Assembly: GCA_903872255.1 (NCBI GenBank)
Contig: CAIQJW010000143.1
Span: 1-11,931, forward strand
Origin: an uncultured delta proteobacterium
GTDB taxonomy: Bacteria > Desulfobacterota > Syntrophorhabdia > Syntrophorhabdales > Syntrophorhabdaceae
Direction: 5' to 3'
DNA length: 11,931 nucleotides
Part shown: positions 1-6,052 of the stretch, piece by piece
Layout of the letters: the number at the start of each line of letters is the position of its first letter
How positions within the stretch are numbered: position 1 is the stretch's first letter
Notes under the pieces: generated by a model
Told to the model about the DNA's origin: nothing
Seen by the model: the letters and a program-made list of their open reading frames with translations, nothing else
The model's database searches: none
Position numbers and translations under genes: made by a program

Positions 1-396
1 GAACTCAAGAAAAAAACCGCTCACGCCTTCTTCGAGTTTGCGGCCGAAGCGTTTAAGGAGAAGCACACCGAGCGTATTTGCATAATATTCCGGTGTCCCC
101 CACAAAGGCGATGTCCTCTCGCGTTCTGATTCATCCGTAAAAAGCGCAACATCCGGCCCCTTGATATGATCGTCAAAATACTTCGGCTTTGACTCGTACG
201 CGAACCCGAGTATCTTGAGTATGGGTTTTATCAGGTGAATCTCGGTATGTATCTCGCTCGCAAACTTCTTTATATCCTGGAACCGGGTCAATATTTCCAG
301 CAGGGAGACATAAACAAGGTCATCCCTGGGAAGGCCAAGAAGCTTATCGATCATCTGGCGGGATATAAGCGAATTTCGGACAATGGTTGCCTGCAT
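1..396 (-). CDS. N-terminal part of a putative type IIG (Eco57I-like) restriction-modification enzyme, cut by the window edge
   Basis: The first 132 residues are visible; the gene continues beyond base 1. The ATG at 394-396 is the first possible start after an in-frame TGA, so the start is well fixed although no strong ribosome site precedes it. The visible part contains a helical stretch (IHTEIHLIKPILKILGF) followed by SKPKYF and PDVALFTDE, then a segment about an enlarged, kinase-free globular region (LGVLLLKRFGRKLEEG). A 'relapsing' pattern of a leucine-rich helix, then 'LG.A...P' and 'PDYALF', is typical of the nuclease/N-terminal part of large fused restriction-methylase proteins, as I remember that family. 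No catalytic motif or methylase motif lies in the visible part, so the assignment rests on this resemblance alone. It lies 32 bp downstream of the respiratory operon on the same strand, with no clear terminator between, so it may be read through. It could also be another large protein of unknown function. Confidence 0.4.
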   Translation of the reverse strand, partial: MQATIVRNSLISRQMIDKLLGLPRDDLVYVSLLEILTRFQDIKKFASEIHTEIHLIKPILKILGFAYESKPKYFDDHIKGPDVALFTDESERERTSPLWGTPEYYANTLGVLLLKRFGRKLEEGVSGFFLEF

Positions 397-428
397 ACGG
401 TTGAAACATAATAAAGGTTTGATACTTC

Positions 429-674
429 TTAGTCAAGGAAAGGCGCGCCCTCATCGTCTTTGTGGACGTCCATATCCTGGATGCGTTTTGCTTCCTTGAG
501 TTTCATGATAATAATGATTATGAGGCCGATAATGCCGATCCAGAAAAGGGCCAGGTCCTGGTAGATGATATGGCGGTCGTACGCAGACCCGGCGATATCG
601 CCGGGCACCGGTCCGGCAGAACAAAAAAGCGGCGTTAAAAGAAAGAGGAGAACACGAGTAAAAAAGCTATGCAT
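429..674 (-). CDS. Small membrane protein, last gene of the respiratory operon
   Basis: This is an 81-residue protein with a hydrophobic N-terminal segment (about residues 5-20), which looks like a signal peptide or signal anchor. A short periplasmic loop (about 21-40) follows, then a very hydrophobic span rich in Ile (about 41-57), then a charged cytoplasmic-looking tail with KLKEAKR and acidic residues. There is no CxxCH haem site, no proper lipobox (the Cys at 18 is preceded by Phe) and no recognisable domain. Its start lies 13 bp after the stop of the cytochrome b gene, and an AGAGG overlapping that stop codon is the likely ribosome site, about 10 bases from the ATG. The position suggests an accessory subunit of the Rieske/cytochrome b complex, in the way small one-span subunits stabilise bc1 and b6f complexes. 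That role is inferred from position only. Confidence 0.75.
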   Translation of the reverse strand: MHSFFTRVLLFLLTPLFCSAGPVPGDIAGSAYDRHIIYQDLALFWIGIIGLIIIIIMKLKEAKRIQDMDVHKDDEGAPFLD

Positions 675-687
675 GATCTTTCAACCT

Positions 688-1752
688 CTAGTCCAAGAAA
701 CCGATGACCGTCATCGCCACAAAATAGACAAGATAAGAGACCGCTATATATGTAAAAACCGGGCTTGGTTTGCCGGCCGATGACCTCTTGTCCAGAAACG
801 GCACCAGGAATACAAACAATACAGCAAGAGAAATGACGGTTATGGCGATCGTTTCACCGTTAAACACTGATATCCGACCGGGGAAAAGCTTCAGGGTCTG
901 GAAAAGAAAGAGAAAATACCATTCTGGTTTTATATTTTCCGGCGCGGGCGCCATCGGGTCGGCCTTCATCCCTATCGCTGCGGGGAAGATCACGGCAAGC
1001 GTCACTAGAACGCCAATGCCTAAGAGCCAGACAATAAGGTCTTTGTAAAAAACATTCGGGAAGAACGGCTGCGGCCTTCCCTCCCTGTCTTTCTGAGAGA
1101 TGGGCACGCTCATGCCGTGGACCTGAACGAGCAATACGTGCAGCCCGATAATGATGAGGCTTATCATGGGCAGGACGCTGACGTGAAATGCATAAAACCT
1201 CGTCAGGGTCTCTTGGGTGACATCGATCCCCCCGCGCAGAAATATCTTGATCGGCCCGCCGATAAGGGGAAGACTTCCCGCGCCTCCCGTTGCAACCCGG
1301 ACCGCGGTAAAAGCCCTCTGATCCCAGATAAGGAAATATCCGCTCAACCCGAAAAAGACGAGGACCGCGATCATGATAAAACCTGTCACCCACAGCAGTT
1401 CGCGGGGCTTACGGTATGCCTTCAGCAAAAGATTGGCGAAAAAATGAATGAATAATGATGCGATCGTAAGTTGTGCACCCCAGTGGTGAAGGGAGCGGAA
1501 AAACCAGCCCATATTGAGCTTCGTCATGATATCGACGATGCTCTTATGGGCATACTCCGAATGAGGGATATAGTAGAGGGCGAGCCCCATACCGGTCAAA
1601 AACTGAATGACCAACAGGAAAAGGGTCAGCCCCCCCGTAAAATAGGACGCTTCGAAACGGTGGGACGGGACATATTTTGCCCGCAGTATGCGGCGCAGCC
1701 CTTCGATGTCGTAACGTTCACCGATCCAGCCTTCAAGCCTTCGGGAGATCAA
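688..1752 (-). CDS. Cytochrome b subunit of a Rieske/cytochrome b (bc-type) complex, b6 plus subunit IV-like
   Basis: The 354-residue integral membrane protein carries the two b haems and quinol sites of a bc-type complex. Helix B has SLHHWGA with His89 or His90 and His103. Helix D has FYAFH (His190) and IGLH (His205), giving 14 residues between the helix D ligands, the b6-type spacing rather than the 13 of mitochondrial-type cytochrome b. PEWYFL at 276-281 is the Qo-site motif. Further C-terminal spans (about 301-320 and 333-350) follow, so this is a fused b6 + subunit IV form. The position that holds the haem c(i)-binding Cys in chloroplast b6 (YCLGG) reads YFTGG here, so that extra haem is not expected. 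Translation starts at TTG with AAGGAG six bases upstream; the next in-frame Met is far inside helix A. The start overlaps the end of the Rieske gene by 20 bp. Confidence 0.95.
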   Translation of the reverse strand: MISRRLEGWIGERYDIEGLRRILRAKYVPSHRFEASYFTGGLTLFLLVIQFLTGMGLALYYIPHSEYAHKSIVDIMTKLNMGWFFRSLHHWGAQLTIASLFIHFFANLLLKAYRKPRELLWVTGFIMIAVLVFFGLSGYFLIWDQRAFTAVRVATGGAGSLPLIGGPIKIFLRGGIDVTQETLTRFYAFHVSVLPMISLIIIGLHVLLVQVHGMSVPISQKDREGRPQPFFPNVFYKDLIVWLLGIGVLVTLAVIFPAAIGMKADPMAPAPENIKPEWYFLFLFQTLKLFPGRISVFNGETIAITVISLAVLFVFLVPFLDKRSSAGKPSPVFTYIAVSYLVYFVAMTVIGFLD

Positions 1753-2203
1753 ATTTTGCTCCTTTTTTCGCTATGACCAGTTTCTGCCCCGTTATGACGA
1801 TATCGAAACTCTCGAGGGGTTTCGGCGGAGGGCCCTCGACGTTCCTGCCGTTATCGTCAAACCATCCTTTGTGGCATGCACAGTAAAATTTCTTTACGTC
1901 GGGCCGGTATGAGATATTGCATTCCATATGCGTACAGACGCCTTTAAGGGCAAGCATCGTCCCGTCGTCCTTTTTCAGAAAAAAACCGGGTTTACCGCCC
2001 CATGCAAACGCCTTCACGGTGTTGGTTGGTATATCGAGAAAATCAGCCTTGTTGAGAACCAGAAAGTCCGGTTCCTTCCCGACGGTCGGAAAGATGAACC
2101 TGAGAAAGGCGTAGATGCCCCCGGAAGCAACTGCGATGAGCCAGCCTCCAAATAGTGTGTTCAGAAACGTCCTTCGGCTGACGAGCGAGTAATCAAGCTT
2201 CAT
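1733..2203 (-). CDS. Rieske [2Fe-2S] iron-sulfur protein of the bc-type complex
   Basis: The 156-residue protein takes one electron from quinol at the Qo site of cytochrome b. The N-terminus has SRRTFLNTL (Arg10-Arg11), a twin-arginine-like signal, followed by a hydrophobic anchor at about 15-38, as usual for Rieske proteins. Cluster box I is CTHMEC (ligands Cys90 and His92, disulfide Cys95). Box II is CACHKGWFD (ligands Cys108 and His111, disulfide Cys110). Typical high-potential Rieske proteins have CPCHGSxY in box II. Here the Ser is Gly113 and the Tyr is Phe115, which removes both side-chain hydrogen bonds to the cluster and predicts a lower redox potential. The short C-terminal GPPPKPLESF matches the conserved proline loop. 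The ATG overlaps the sdhB stop as ATGA, so translation is probably coupled, and the 3' end overlaps cytochrome b. Confidence 0.95.
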   Translation of the reverse strand: MKLDYSLVSRRTFLNTLFGGWLIAVASGGIYAFLRFIFPTVGKEPDFLVLNKADFLDIPTNTVKAFAWGGKPGFFLKKDDGTMLALKGVCTHMECNISYRPDVKKFYCACHKGWFDDNGRNVEGPPPKPLESFDIVITGQKLVIAKKGAKFDLPKA

Positions 2204-2940
2204 TTGCGTATACCCAAAAACTGTCTTGCCTTATCGATGAAAAGCCTTTTTCTCAGGTCAATTATTGCGTCGGTCGGCCGTACATTTTTAGGGCACGCCT
2301 CGATACACTTAAGGGCGGTATCGCAACCCCATACACCGTGTTCGCTATTGACTTCATTGAGGGCGGAGCGCGGGCGCTCATCCCGCGAGTCGAGGACAAA
2401 CCGTTCCAATTTGGCGAGTGCCGCGGGGCCCAGATACTCGGGATCACGGGAGATTACCGGGCATGCCCCGTAGCAGCAGGCGCACAGGATGCAATGCACG
2501 AACTGGTCAATGAGGGCCCTCGCATCTTCGGTTTGCCCGATCTCCTTTTCGGGATCGGGGCCTGACCGGTACAACCAGGGCTTCACTTTTTCATACATTG
2601 TCCAGAACCGGGTCATATCCACGACGAGATCCTTGATGATGTCCATATTTGGAAGGGGTTCAAGGATTATGGTGTCCGTTCCGAAGGACGCCGCCTGTGT
2701 CCTGCAGGCAAGGTCTATCCTGCCGTTTATGACCATTGCGCAGGAGCCGCAGACCGCCGATCTGCAGGAAGAACGGAACGAAAGGGTCCCGTCGATCTCA
2801 TCGCGAATCCTGTTGAGAACGGCAAGAATGGTAAGGCCGGGGATGATCCTAACCCGATAGGATTGGAAGCGGGCCTTGTCCCCGGGTTCTTTCCTGTCGA
2901 AACGCAATATTTTAAACGTATATGCCGATGCCCGTATCAA
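2200..2940 (-). CDS. sdhB: Succinate dehydrogenase/fumarate reductase iron-sulfur subunit
   Basis: The 246-residue electron-transfer subunit of complex II passes electrons between the flavoprotein and the membrane quinone site. The N-terminal ferredoxin domain has the [2Fe-2S] ligands Cys59, Cys64, Cys67 and Cys79 (SCRSAVCGSC then LAC). The C-terminal domain has CILCACCYGACP (Cys150, 153, 156 and 160) and GCDTALKCIEACP (Cys206, 212 and 216). This gives the [4Fe-4S] cluster on 150/153/156/216 and the [3Fe-4S] cluster on 160/206/212, the same arrangement as E. coli SdhB. All cluster ligands are present. The start is TTG within ATTGA, overlapping the sdhA stop by 4 bp, with GGAG eight bases upstream; there is no ATG nearby. 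The sequence alone does not settle whether it works as dehydrogenase or fumarate reductase. Confidence 0.96.
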   Translation of the reverse strand: MIRASAYTFKILRFDRKEPGDKARFQSYRVRIIPGLTILAVLNRIRDEIDGTLSFRSSCRSAVCGSCAMVINGRIDLACRTQAASFGTDTIILEPLPNMDIIKDLVVDMTRFWTMYEKVKPWLYRSGPDPEKEIGQTEDARALIDQFVHCILCACCYGACPVISRDPEYLGPAALAKLERFVLDSRDERPRSALNEVNSEHGVWGCDTALKCIEACPKNVRPTDAIIDLRKRLFIDKARQFLGIRK

Positions 2941-4646
2941 TACGTTCTCTCCATCGGTTTATAGCGGGTGATCGTGACGTCCCTCAACGATATATCCGGG
3001 TGCCCGTCTCCCGATATGCGCGCGATCGAATGCTTGAGCCATTTCTCATCGTCCCTTTTCGGGAAATCCGTTCGCGAATGCGCACCCCTGCTCTCTTCCC
3101 GCAATAATGCGCCGCGGGCTATCGAAAGGGCCACGTCAAACATATATTCCAGTTCGATAGCATTCATCAGTTCATAGTTCATATGCATAGATGGCGACGA
3201 GATCCCCGCATTCCGGTATCTTTCCCTAAGCGCTTCTATCTCGTCAAGGGCCGCTTCCGCACCACTTAGGGTCCTGAAAATACCCACGTGTTTGCTCATT
3301 ACCCTTGCAAGTTCTCCGTGAAGTTGAAAGGTCTTTTCCTTCCCTCCCGCCAGAAAATGTTCGATCTTTGCTCTCACGGCCTCAACGGTCCGCACACACA
3401 TGTCTTTTTTCGGCGATACGCTTACGGCAGACAAATATTTATCGATGCTCCGAGCGGCAATTTTCCCGAACACAATGGTCTCCAGGAGAGAATTCCCGCC
3501 AAGCCTGTTCCCGCCATGGACGCTGACGCAGGCGCATTCGCCGGCGGCAAAGAAACCCTGTACCCCGGTTGCGGCCGTGACGTCGGTATCGATGCCGCCC
3601 ATTGAATAATGCTGGCAGGGCATTATGGGAATGGGTTCCCTGATAGGGTCGATACCGATGAAATCTATACATATATCCCGGATGCCCGGCAATTTTTCGA
3701 GTATCTTTTTTTCGCCCAGATGCATAAGGTCGAGCCGGATATAGCTGCCGAGAGGATGCTCAAAGCACCGGCCTGCATTGATCTCCGTCTGGATGCTCCG
3801 GGAGACTATATCGCGGGGGGCAAGCTCCATGGCCTTCGGTGCGTATTTTTGCATGAAGCGCTCGCCTTGTGAGTTTATCAGGTAGCCGCCCTCGCCGCGG
3901 CACGCCTCGGTCATCAGTATGTTGGTCCCGATGAGCCCCGTGGGGTGGAACTGGACGAATTCCATATCCTTCAAGGGCACTCCGGCCTTATACGCCATCC
4001 CGATCCCGCTTCCCGTATTTATGAGCGCGTTGGTCGAGTAAAAATAAACGCGCCCGTAACCGCCGGTCGCGAACAAGGTCGCTTTCGCGTCGACGGATAC
4101 GAGCTCCCCGTTCATGAGGTCAAAGGCGGCAACGCCGTGACAGGCATTTTCATCGACTGCGAGGGCCGTAACATGCCATTCCGGATATATCTTAACGCCG
4201 AGGCTGACCGCTTTTTCGAATAACGTGTTGAGGAGAACATGTCCGGTAAGGTCTGCGGAGTAGCACGTCCTCGGATACCCGGCACCGCCGAAAGGCCGCT
4301 GCGCTATGCTGCCGTCGGAAAACCGGCTGAACGGGCAGCCCCAGTGCTCCATTTCGTAGACGATCCCGGGTGCTTCCCTGCACATGATCTCGACCGCATC
4401 CTGGTCTGCAAGGTAATCACTGCCTTTTATGGTATCGAATGCGTGTTTTTCCCAGGAATCGTCAGCACTGTCCGGATTATTCCCAAGCGCTGCATTAATA
4501 CCGCCCTGGGCGGCGATAGAATGAGAGCGGATAGGATGGACCTTGGAAAAGAGAGCGACATCATATTTTTCGCATAGACCCACCGCGGCGCGCAGTCCAG
4601 CAAGGCCGCCCCCGACTATGACCACATCATGAGAACGCGTTATCAT
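2937..4646 (-). CDS. sdhA: Succinate dehydrogenase/fumarate reductase flavoprotein subunit
   Basis: The 569-residue catalytic subunit of complex II interconverts succinate and fumarate. The N-terminus has the FAD-binding GGGLAG (12-17). SHSIAAQGG carries His42, the covalent FAD attachment residue, and Gln47, the residue found in E. coli SdhA where FrdA has Glu. Active-site residues are in place: His234 (HPTGL), Arg278 (APRD), His346 (HYSMGG) and Arg381 (GNRLGGNSLLE). The C-terminus has the conserved RGAHSRTDFP. Length is close to the usual 570-590 residues. Gln47 fits a succinate-oxidising enzyme, but in organisms with menaquinone the direction cannot be read from one residue. The ATG overlaps the sdhC stop as ATGA, so expression is tied to the anchor gene. 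Confidence 0.97.
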   Translation of the reverse strand: MITRSHDVVIVGGGLAGLRAAVGLCEKYDVALFSKVHPIRSHSIAAQGGINAALGNNPDSADDSWEKHAFDTIKGSDYLADQDAVEIMCREAPGIVYEMEHWGCPFSRFSDGSIAQRPFGGAGYPRTCYSADLTGHVLLNTLFEKAVSLGVKIYPEWHVTALAVDENACHGVAAFDLMNGELVSVDAKATLFATGGYGRVYFYSTNALINTGSGIGMAYKAGVPLKDMEFVQFHPTGLIGTNILMTEACRGEGGYLINSQGERFMQKYAPKAMELAPRDIVSRSIQTEINAGRCFEHPLGSYIRLDLMHLGEKKILEKLPGIRDICIDFIGIDPIREPIPIMPCQHYSMGGIDTDVTAATGVQGFFAAGECACVSVHGGNRLGGNSLLETIVFGKIAARSIDKYLSAVSVSPKKDMCVRTVEAVRAKIEHFLAGGKEKTFQLHGELARVMSKHVGIFRTLSGAEAALDEIEALRERYRNAGISSPSMHMNYELMNAIELEYMFDVALSIARGALLREESRGAHSRTDFPKRDDEKWLKHSIARISGDGHPDISLRDVTITRYKPMERTY

Positions 4647-4948
4647 ACCGTAATGAAGTACATGTAGACGAGGAATAGAGATACGACCGAGGCAGCTATA
4701 TTTGCGGCCAGGAACAGCCGCCTTTCATTCCTTACCCCGAAGTCCATGACAATGGTCCGGATCCCGTAAATGCTATGAAATGTGAACAGTATAAGAATGA
4801 GAACGTCGAGAACGGGCTGACGGTGGAGGCTCAACGCCCAATCCGGCTTTTTGTCCTGTGCCAGGAGAAAATAACTCGTCAGGATCTTGACCCCGAAAAG
4901 AATAATGAGCGCTGCACCGCTTATTCTATGAAAAAACCATATAAACAT
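4643..4948 (-). CDS. sdhC: Succinate dehydrogenase membrane anchor, SdhC-like (minimal)
   Basis: The 101-residue protein has three predicted membrane helices (about residues 10-29, 45-65 and 79-100). It opens with the HRISG motif (His7, Arg8), which in SdhC lines the quinone site. FHSIYGIRTIVMDFG, with His58, matches the E. coli SdhC stretch that supplies one ligand of haem b. It is first in the operon and overlaps sdhA by 4 bp. I chose ATG 4948: GAGGAG lies five bases upstream, whereas the in-frame TTG directly before it would leave only two bases. Complex II anchors normally total five or six helices, as one long protein or as SdhC plus SdhD. No SdhD-like gene is present in the window, either next to sdhC or within the operon. 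The protein may pair with itself or with a subunit encoded elsewhere. Confidence 0.88.
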   Translation of the reverse strand: MFIWFFHRISGAALIILFGVKILTSYFLLAQDKKPDWALSLHRQPVLDVLILILFTFHSIYGIRTIVMDFGVRNERRLFLAANIAASVVSLFLVYMYFITV

Positions 4949-4996
4949 CAATGCTCCTCAATTTAATTCAGAACAATACCATAAAAGAGGCTTGAA

Positions 4997-5010
4997 GTTC
5001 CATGTTCCAT
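4997..5010. repeat. Tandem GTTCCAT pair upstream of the respiratory operon
   Basis: GTTCCAT occurs twice in direct succession in the 127-bp divergent region between sdhC and the gene starting at 5076. It lies about 50 bases upstream of the sdhC start and could be part of a regulator site for the operon. I found no convincing promoter boxes for sdhC beside it. The pair may also be chance. Confidence 0.35.
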
Positions 5011-5022
5011 CAGCAAGAAATT

Positions 5023-5050
5023 TTGATTTTTCCTGTTTTGCTATTATAAT
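5023..5050 (+). promoter_or_regulatory. Sigma-70-like promoter for the gene at 5076
   Basis: TTGATT (5023-5028) and TATAAT (5045-5050) are separated by 16 bases and lie 25 bases before the ATG. The -10 box is a full consensus match. A GAGG ribosome site follows at 5067-5070, five bases before the start. Confidence 0.65.
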
Positions 5051-5075
5051 GAAATGAAAAAAGACCGAGGCTGGC

Positions 5076-5567
5076 ATGGGAAATTATGACGACGACGAAA
5101 AGCCCGACTGGCGTGAACTCGACCGCCGCAGGGACAGGAGCACATTTTACGGCAGGCAGGAAAAAGGCTCAGGGAAAAAGAAAGAGCCCCCCAAGGACCG
5201 CTGGCAGCAGGGCAGGGTGAGGGCCGCCCTCGACCGGCTGTTTAAAGGGGAAAGAGGGACGCCGGAACATGATAAACTGTACGCCAAACTGCATAATGCC
5301 TACGGTTCAGAAGCTTTTCCAAAGCAGGCGGAAAAATATGTCGAAAAATACGGCCTGCCCGACGATGCAGCAACCCTCATTCTTTTCCTCGACCTTAAGG
5401 ACATAGATATATGCAATGCCACGCTCGATAAACTGCTCGAAATTTATCCAACCCTTCAGCCCCGCCAGAAGGAAGACGCCAGGCGGAAAATATCGATCAC
5501 CGCAATGGGGCACCGCATTAAAGAAGTGCGCCTGAAGGCCGGCGAGATAATGGAACAACTGGAGTGA
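5076..5567 (+). CDS. Conserved-looking protein of unknown function, charged
   Basis: I do not recognise this 163-residue protein. The first 45 residues are very rich in Asp, Arg and Lys (DDDEKPDWRELDRRRDR, then GSGKKKEPPKD) and look disordered. From about residue 46 to the end it appears all-helical. Two helix-rich blocks are visible: one around 46-92 (RVRAALDRLFKGE, KLYAKLHNAYG) and one from 97 to 162 that ends in a long amphipathic helix (HRIKEVRLKAGEIMEQLE). There is no signal peptide, membrane span or catalytic motif, so it is probably cytoplasmic. Length, a good promoter and a GAGG ribosome site support a real gene. It is transcribed away from the sdh operon and ends at a strong terminator. 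The helical C-terminus could be a protein- or nucleic-acid-binding repeat fold, which is a guess. Confidence 0.85.
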   Translation: MGNYDDDEKPDWRELDRRRDRSTFYGRQEKGSGKKKEPPKDRWQQGRVRAALDRLFKGERGTPEHDKLYAKLHNAYGSEAFPKQAEKYVEKYGLPDDAATLILFLDLKDIDICNATLDKLLEIYPTLQPRQKEDARRKISITAMGHRIKEVRLKAGEIMEQLE

Positions 5568-5571
5568 AAAT

Positions 5572-5696
5572 CGTAAGGCGTAAGCGCGTAAGGCGTTAGA
5601 AGAACAACAGACCAATCGTTTATTTTTACCCTGATATTGCATCCCAAGCTCAGGGTATTTTTTTGTTTTTAACGCCTTACGCTCTCACGCCTTACG
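5572..5696. repeat. Inverted pair of CGTAAGGCGT-type repeats between convergent genes (copy 1)
   Basis: The left arm (5572-5598) and right arm (5670-5696) are 27 bases each and are reverse complements at 25 of 27 positions. Each arm holds the 10-mer CGTAAGGCGT or a one-base variant twice, 15 bases apart. The left arm begins four bases after the stop of the plus-strand gene, the right arm seven bases after the stop of the minus-strand gene. The 71-base interior holds an intrinsic terminator. The same family recurs at 8973-9102. Confidence 0.85.
5627..5664 (+). terminator. Intrinsic terminator of the gene at 5076-5567
   Basis: TACCCTGA (5627-5634) pairs perfectly with TCAGGGTA (5650-5657), with a partly pairing 15-base loop, and is followed at once by seven T (5658-5664) and more T-rich sequence. 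The reverse strand has A-rich sequence after the stem, so it works mainly for plus-strand transcripts. It sits inside the inverted repeat pair. Confidence 0.85.
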
Positions 5697-5703
5697 GTCC
5701 CTT

Positions 5704-5895
5704 TTACTGGTTCTCGCTGACGAACCGGCGGTACGACCGGTCGTATGACGCTTCGCCTTCCCGTGAAAAGAAGCAGCCGGGAAGCTGTTTGTTACTCCTG
5801 TGGTACGCAACGCATTCGCAGCACTTCCCTTTTCGGGGACAGCCCTCATATGTGCATGTGCATACCGCCATATTTTTCTCAACCGTGCATTCCAT
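5704..5895 (-). CDS. DUF6485-family small cysteine-rich protein
   Basis: The 63-residue protein has eight Cys (3, 12, 14, 19, 25, 26, 28 and 41) in the order MECTVEKN, CTCTYEGCPRKGKCCEC and GCFFS. I recognise this as the pattern of DUF6485, small proteins of unknown function in anaerobic bacteria. The Cys pattern suggests a metal or iron-sulfur site; which metal is unknown. There is no signal peptide or membrane span, so it is probably cytoplasmic. The start is clear: GGAGGT is five bases before the ATG. It is convergent with the gene at 5076 and shares the repeat-bearing junction with it, and is divergent from the NusA-like gene. Confidence 0.88.
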   Translation of the reverse strand: MECTVEKNMAVCTCTYEGCPRKGKCCECVAYHRSNKQLPGCFFSREGEASYDRSYRRFVSENQ

Positions 5896-5931
5896 CTCTT
5901 ACCTCCGTATTTTTCGGGTACGTAACATCAA

Positions 5932-5961
5932 AGCATACAGGAAAAGTTTCGCAGATATCAA
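5932..5961 (-). promoter_or_regulatory. Possible promoter for the DUF6485 gene
   Basis: On the minus strand TTGATA (5956-5961) and TATGCT (5932-5937) are 18 bases apart and lie about 37 bases upstream of the ATG. Each box is a 4-of-6 to 5-of-6 match. The -35 box lies within the dyad at 5949-5973, which would place that dyad where a repressor could act. Confidence 0.4.
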
Positions 5962-5973
5962 ACATGTCTGCGA
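5949..5973. promoter_or_regulatory. Dyad-symmetric site between divergent genes
   Basis: TCGCAGA (5949-5955) and TCTGCGA (5967-5973) are perfect reverse complements around an 11-base centre that can itself extend the pairing by a wobble and two pairs. It sits in the 157-bp divergent region between the DUF6485 gene and the NusA-like gene. It may be a regulator binding site. In the plus-strand reading it is followed by A-rich, not T-rich, sequence. In the minus-strand reading the T run precedes the stem. A terminator is therefore unlikely. Confidence 0.45.
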
Positions 5974-6021
5974 TAAAAAAATCAAACTTTCCGGAACTTT
6001 TTTGGGTTTTCTAAAGTAATA

Positions 6022-6046
6022 CCCTCCTACAACTAAACAGGGGGGG
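6022..6046 (+). promoter_or_regulatory. Possible hairpin masking the ribosome site of the NusA-like gene
   Basis: The start codon at 6053 is preceded, six bases away, by a run of seven G (6040-6046) acting as ribosome site. Only 13 bases upstream lies CCCTCC (6022-6027), which can pair with the last six G using five G-C pairs and one wobble. CCTCC is also the core of the 16S rRNA anti-Shine-Dalgarno tail, so the leader carries its own competitor. This could lower translation and allow control by an RNA-binding protein. Confidence 0.5.
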
Positions 6047-6052
6047 CAAACA

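Noticed and set aside
860..1393. Long open frames within cytochrome b and other large genes
   Set aside because: They are frame shadows of genes with clear motifs and have compositions unlike real proteins (rich in Arg, Pro and His).
4949..4951. TTG start of sdhC one codon upstream
   Set aside because: The GAGGAG ribosome site would be only two bases from it, whereas the ATG at 4948 has a normal five-base gap.
4985..5020. Sigma-54-type promoter for the sdh operon at the TGGAAC repeats
   Set aside because: The GG and GC elements at fixed spacing are not present; only the tandem GTTCCAT remains.
5572..5696. CRISPR array
   Set aside because: The repeats are few, inverted rather than evenly spaced direct copies, and lie at gene ends without spacers.
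5663..6019. Open frames on the plus strand across the DUF6485 gene
   Set aside because: They run antisense to a gene with clear family features and a strong ribosome site, and have no ribosome site or recognisable content.
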